From positions 1 through 55,512 of the forward strand of contig CAJUTW010000003.1 of assembly GCA_910589335.1 (NCBI GenBank): 55,512 nucleotides of DNA. Reading direction: 5' to 3'. Source of the DNA: an uncultured Bacilli bacterium. GTDB lineage: Bacteria; Bacillota_I; Bacilli_A; RF39; UBA660. Positions 52,471-55,512 of this stretch are shown in pieces (the stretch's first letter is position 1; every line of letters starts with the position of its first letter). The notes below the pieces were generated by a model, which did no database searches, had not been told where the DNA came from, and saw only the letters and a list, made by a program, of their open reading frames with translations. A program made the position numbers and the translations under genes.

Positions 52471-52494
52471 TTATTATCCTCCTTAATTATTTTT

Positions 52495-52523
52495 ATTATA
52501 ACTTGTTTATATTTTTCATTCAA
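52495..52523 (-). promoter_or_regulatory. Promoter of gap
   Basis: Minus strand: TTGAAT (52518-52523), a 17-base spacer, TATAAT (52495-52500), about 25 bases upstream of the start. A TTTGTTTGACAATG-type stretch just further upstream may bind a regulator. Confidence 0.75.
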
Positions 52524-52556
52524 CAGATTAGACTTTGTTTGACAATGTTTGTTGTA

Positions 52557-52586
52557 AAGAAAATATCCACAGGTTTTGTGGATATT
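52557..52586 (-). terminator. TCCACA-type terminator of the kinase gene
   Basis: AATATCCACA (52562-52571) pairs perfectly with TGTGGATATT (52577-52586), a 10-bp stem over a 5-base loop. The minus strand then reads TTTTCTTT. The gene's stop is at 52601. Confidence 0.8.
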
Positions 52587-52600
52587 TTATCTTTATTTTA

Positions 52601-54256
52601 TTATTCGTGAAAATAGCTGCCACCTATAAATTCTCTTATTACTGCATCTTGAGGAATTGCATCTGCTGGTATTGGTAAAAATAGTCTCAAGAAATTTATT
52701 AGTCTTTTTGCTTCTTCATAATAAGGTGATGTGCTTTCTACAGAATAAAGTAAAGGTTCTACATAAGTTTTTAAAACTCCTATTTCATAAATAGCTGCAG
52801 AATTTATAGTAACATCTGATTCATCTTGAAATGGAAAAATATATTTTTCTTCTCCCAACCTAACACTAGGCCACTGTTTTAATGTTTTTTCAACACTATA
52901 ATTTCTTGTTCTATTATCTCTTACTATTCTTCTTAATAATCGATTATCTGTAGTTGGTATTCTATTTTGATCATCTAAATTTAATTCTGTTAAAGGTGAA
53001 ATATAAATTTTAAATTTTTTAGAACGATCAATATTTGTTAAAATTTTATTATCTAATGCATGAATTCCTTCTATAATTAAAATGTCTTTTTCTTCTAATT
53101 GCATTTCGTTATGATATTCTTTTTTTCCTGTTGAAAAATTGTATGTTGGTATTTTTACATTCTTACCGCTTAATAAATTTGCCATTTGTTTATCAAAAAG
53201 TTTTAAATCAACAGCTTCAAGACATTCAAAGTCTGGATTGTTATTTTCATCTAATGGTGTTTCTTCTTTTTCTACAAAATAATCATCCATACCTATTGTT
53301 TTTGGTTCTAGACCAAAGCTTTTTAAATACATACATAATTTTCTTGAAGTTGTCGTTTTTCCAGATGAAGATGGACCTGCAATTAAAACTATTTTTACTT
53401 TATTTTTCTTAGCATTTATTTCTTTTGCTACGGATAATAAACTATTACTTTGAAGAGTTTCATCTATTTTTATTAAATCATTTATTTTACCTGTAGAAAC
53501 TACTTTATTAAGTTCAACAGAATTTCTTACTCCTATAATTTTTGCCCATTCTTTATTTTCAGCAAATGCTTCAAACATATGAGGATGGTGTTTATATTTT
53601 TGAATTTTATTATTTATATAAACAGTAGGAAATCTTAATACAAATCCATTATCTTTTATATAAGTTAAATCAAAATCTTTTACTTTACCTGTTGAAGTTG
53701 GCATTAAATTATAAAAATAATTATAGATATTACCTAAACGGTACAATGTTATATAATTATTAGTGTTATATCTTAAGACTCCTGCTTTAGTAAAATCTCC
53801 TATTTCTTTAAAGTAATTAATTGCTTCAATTCGATCTATAGTTACTTTTGTTATAGGTAAATCCTTAGTAATAATGTCAATCATTACTTCTTTTATTTTT
53901 AAAAGCTTCTCTTCTGATAGTTTAAAGTTTGTATCTATATATAATCCTTTATCTAGAGAATGTTGAACTAAAATATCGGAATTTTTTCCAAATAATTTTT
54001 TTACTGCATATTGTAAAATAAAAATTAGACCATTTAAATGAGCTCTATTTCCTTCACTTGTTGTTAAATCTATAAATTCTACTGTTGCTGACTCTGTTAA
54101 AGTAGCAGATAACTCTTTTAAACGATTATTTACTTTTGCTAAAATTATAGGAAATCTAAACTCTCCTTGATGTTCCATATAAATTTCTTGTAAAGTTATA
54201 TCTTTACTATAATTATATTTTTTATTATTGATAGTGATTTCTAATGTTTCTATCAC
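52601..54256 (-). CDS. TGS-uridine-kinase-like fusion protein
   Basis: A 551-residue protein. The first 60 residues resemble a TGS domain, and residues 60-200 resemble the editing-like SAD region of threonyl-tRNA synthetase. The C-terminal kinase domain has Walker A GPSSSGKTT near residue 295, and resembles uridine kinase/phosphoribulokinase enzymes. This fusion is known in Firmicutes as a putative nucleoside kinase of unproven substrate. The start is a GTG at 54256 with a GGGGTGAT site. It is alone on the minus strand, with a terminator behind it. Confidence 0.85.
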   Translation of the reverse strand: MIETLEITINNKKYNYSKDITLQEIYMEHQGEFRFPIILAKVNNRLKELSATLTESATVEFIDLTTSEGNRAHLNGLIFILQYAVKKLFGKNSDILVQHSLDKGLYIDTNFKLSEEKLLKIKEVMIDIITKDLPITKVTIDRIEAINYFKEIGDFTKAGVLRYNTNNYITLYRLGNIYNYFYNLMPTSTGKVKDFDLTYIKDNGFVLRFPTVYINNKIQKYKHHPHMFEAFAENKEWAKIIGVRNSVELNKVVSTGKINDLIKIDETLQSNSLLSVAKEINAKKNKVKIVLIAGPSSSGKTTTSRKLCMYLKSFGLEPKTIGMDDYFVEKEETPLDENNNPDFECLEAVDLKLFDKQMANLLSGKNVKIPTYNFSTGKKEYHNEMQLEEKDILIIEGIHALDNKILTNIDRSKKFKIYISPLTELNLDDQNRIPTTDNRLLRRIVRDNRTRNYSVEKTLKQWPSVRLGEEKYIFPFQDESDVTINSAAIYEIGVLKTYVEPLLYSVESTSPYYEEAKRLINFLRLFLPIPADAIPQDAVIREFIGGSYFHE

Positions 54257-54354
54257 AATATCACCCCTTTATTTTTTTTAGTATAACATAATTTGTCAGA
54301 ATAATATATGAATATTTTATTATATTTACACTATACTATTTGTAGGTGATAATT

Positions 54355-54924
54355 ATGAATTTAGTTCCAATTGTTGTAGATAAAGAAAATGAAGGGGAAA
54401 GAAGTTATGATATTTTTTCTAAATTATTAAATAATAGAATTATTTTTATAACTGGGGAAATAGATGATAATTTAAGTAATAGTGTGATTGCTCAATTACT
54501 TCATTTAGATTCAATAAATCATGACGATATATCAATTTATATTAATTCACCAGGTGGCTCTGTATCTAGTGGACTTGCAATTTATGATACAATGAACTTT
54601 ATTAAAAGTGATGTTTCTACAGTTTGTGTTGGTATAGCTGCTAGTATGGGGGCATTTTTGTTATCTAGTGGAGCAAAAGGAAAAAGATTTATTTTACCAA
54701 ATGCGGATGTCATGATTCATCAAGTATTAGGTAGAAGTGAAGGTCAAGCCAGTGATATTAAGATTGCAACAGATAGAATCTTAGATTTAAAAAAACGATT
54801 AAATTGTATTTTAGCTAAAAATACAGGAAAAAGTATTAAAAGAATTGAAAAGGATACAGATAGGGATAATTACTTATCTGCTAAAGAAGCAATCAATTAT
54901 GGTTTAGTTGATAAAATTGCATAG
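54355..54924 (+). CDS. clpP: ATP-dependent Clp protease proteolytic subunit
   Basis: A 189-residue enzyme from the ATG at 54355; a GTG nine bases upstream lies in the ribosome site. Catalytic triad: S97 in AASMGA, H122 in MIHQ, D171 in DRDN. The VLGRSEG stretch replaces the more common PLGGxxG after the histidine. It works with Clp ATPases to degrade proteins. The length is normal. Confidence 0.95.
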   Translation: MNLVPIVVDKENEGERSYDIFSKLLNNRIIFITGEIDDNLSNSVIAQLLHLDSINHDDISIYINSPGGSVSSGLAIYDTMNFIKSDVSTVCVGIAASMGAFLLSSGAKGKRFILPNADVMIHQVLGRSEGQASDIKIATDRILDLKKRLNCILAKNTGKSIKRIEKDTDRDNYLSAKEAINYGLVDKIA

Positions 54925-54927
54925 AAA

Positions 54928-54963
54928 AAGAATACAGATTTTTTTGTATTCTTATTTTTTTTA
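54928..54963. terminator. Bidirectional terminator between clpP and whiA
   Basis: AAGAATACA (54928-54936) pairs perfectly with TGTATTCTT (54945-54953) and is followed by eight T on the plus strand. On the minus strand it is followed by TTTTT. Confidence 0.85.
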
Positions 54964-55512
54964 TTATAATTTTTTCATTTTTTCTGATAATTCTTTTATT
55001 TTTCTTAAACGATGATTTAAACCTGATTTTGTAATTGACTTATTTGTTTCTAAAGTTATTATTTCTGCTAATTCTTTTAATGAAGCTTCAGGGTATTTTT
55101 TACGATATTCTAAAGTTTCTCTTGTTCTATCATCAAGTAACATTAAACCATCATTTTCTTCTATTATTTTAATTTGATTTAATTGCTCTGATGCTGTTTG
55201 AATGATTTTATCAATATTAGCTTGTTCACAATTATTCAATCTATTAGTCTTATTTTTTTGATCACGATAAATTCTGACATCTTCATAATATAATACTGCT
55301 TTATTAGCACCAAGAATTTTTAGAAAATCACTTATTTTTTCGGCCTCTTTAATATAAATCATATAGCCTTTATCGCGATTCAAAATTTTAGCATTTAAAT
55401 CAAAAAGATTAAGTAATTTTTGAACAAATACAGCTTCTTCTGGAAAATTAATTAAAAATTCTAGATGATATCGAGACTTTTTAGGATCATTAATACTTCC
55501 ACTGCTTAGGAA
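54964..55512 (-). CDS. whiA: WhiA-like DNA-binding protein (N-terminus beyond the right edge)
   Basis: About 183 C-terminal residues are visible. FLSSGSINDPKKSRYHLEF at the window edge is the LAGLIDADG-like part, and the C-terminal KELAEIITLETNKSITKSGLNHRLRKI, split across residues, is the helix-turn-helix that ends WhiA. In Bacilli WhiA is linked to cell division and chromosome organisation. The gene continues off the right edge. Confidence 0.9.
   Translation of the reverse strand, partial: FLSSGSINDPKKSRYHLEFLINFPEEAVFVQKLLNLFDLNAKILNRDKGYMIYIKEAEKISDFLKILGANKAVLYYEDVRIYRDQKNKTNRLNNCEQANIDKIIQTASEQLNQIKIIEENDGLMLLDDRTRETLEYRKKYPEASLKELAEIITLETNKSITKSGLNHRLRKIKELSEKMKKL

Overview
The window comes from a strongly AT-rich, low-GC Gram-positive bacterium. 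TGA is used as a stop (it ends the relaxation-element regulator at 3275-3712 and the small gene at 13762-13968), so the genetic code is the standard bacterial one. A Spo0A, a WhiA, a zinc-type S14, a type VIIb secretion ATPase and the gene order rplQ-ecfA-ecfA-truA-rplM-rpsI all point to Bacilli. The gene losses suggest a host-associated, genome-reduced lineage of the uncultured gut Bacilli type; that placement is inference. No rRNA, tRNA or CRISPR array was seen.

Positions 1 to about 5165 are the end of an integrated mobilizable element that runs off the left edge. It holds a TM2 protein, small DNA-binding proteins, a DEDDh exonuclease fused to a BRCT domain, a double-HTH repressor with repeat operators, a MobV relaxase and an oriT-like hairpin. 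A 29-codon remnant that resembles the start of a cell-wall amidase sits at the junction. Next, 5297-11370 is a patchwork of minus-strand genes: a membrane-anchored thioredoxin-like protein, an FTR-beta-like protein with a PflX-like radical SAM enzyme, a wrecked LysR gene carrying an IS3-type remnant, CorA, a DUF5684 protein, an HtrA protease, and an Abi_2 abortive-infection protein that overlaps htrA.

Positions 11482-18850 carry two plus-strand genes, a phospholipase C-like protein and a strongly divergent SpoIID-like protein. They converge on a compact type VII secretion operon: EssC, a YukD-like protein and two tiny helical proteins. A ZIP transporter follows, then a holin/endolysin pair beside the rplM-rpsI operon, two lineage-specific genes and truA. 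Two ECF-type ABC ATPases with degraded catalytic motifs come next, with no EcfT gene, followed by a short-chain dehydrogenase and a large YfhO protein.

Positions 29250-42977 are the S10-spc-alpha ribosomal superoperon, read on the minus strand from a good promoter at 42949-42977. The order is rpsJ-rplC-rplD-rplW-rplB-rpsS-rplV-rpsC-rplP-rpmC-rpsQ-rplN-rplX-rplE-rpsN-rpsH-rplF-rplR-rpsE-rplO-secY-adk-infA-rpmJ-rpsM-rpsK-rpoA-rplQ. The rpmD and map genes are missing from their usual places.

Positions 43132-55512 hold an unrecognised gene divergent from the S10 promoter, a Y-family DNA polymerase, an AAA/DUF4143 ATPase, spo0A with Spo0A boxes in its own upstream region, and glycolytic genes (tpiA, pgk, gap) interleaved with a glycosyltransferase and a GNAT-like gene. 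A TGS-uridine-kinase-like fusion, clpP and the C-terminal part of whiA end the window.
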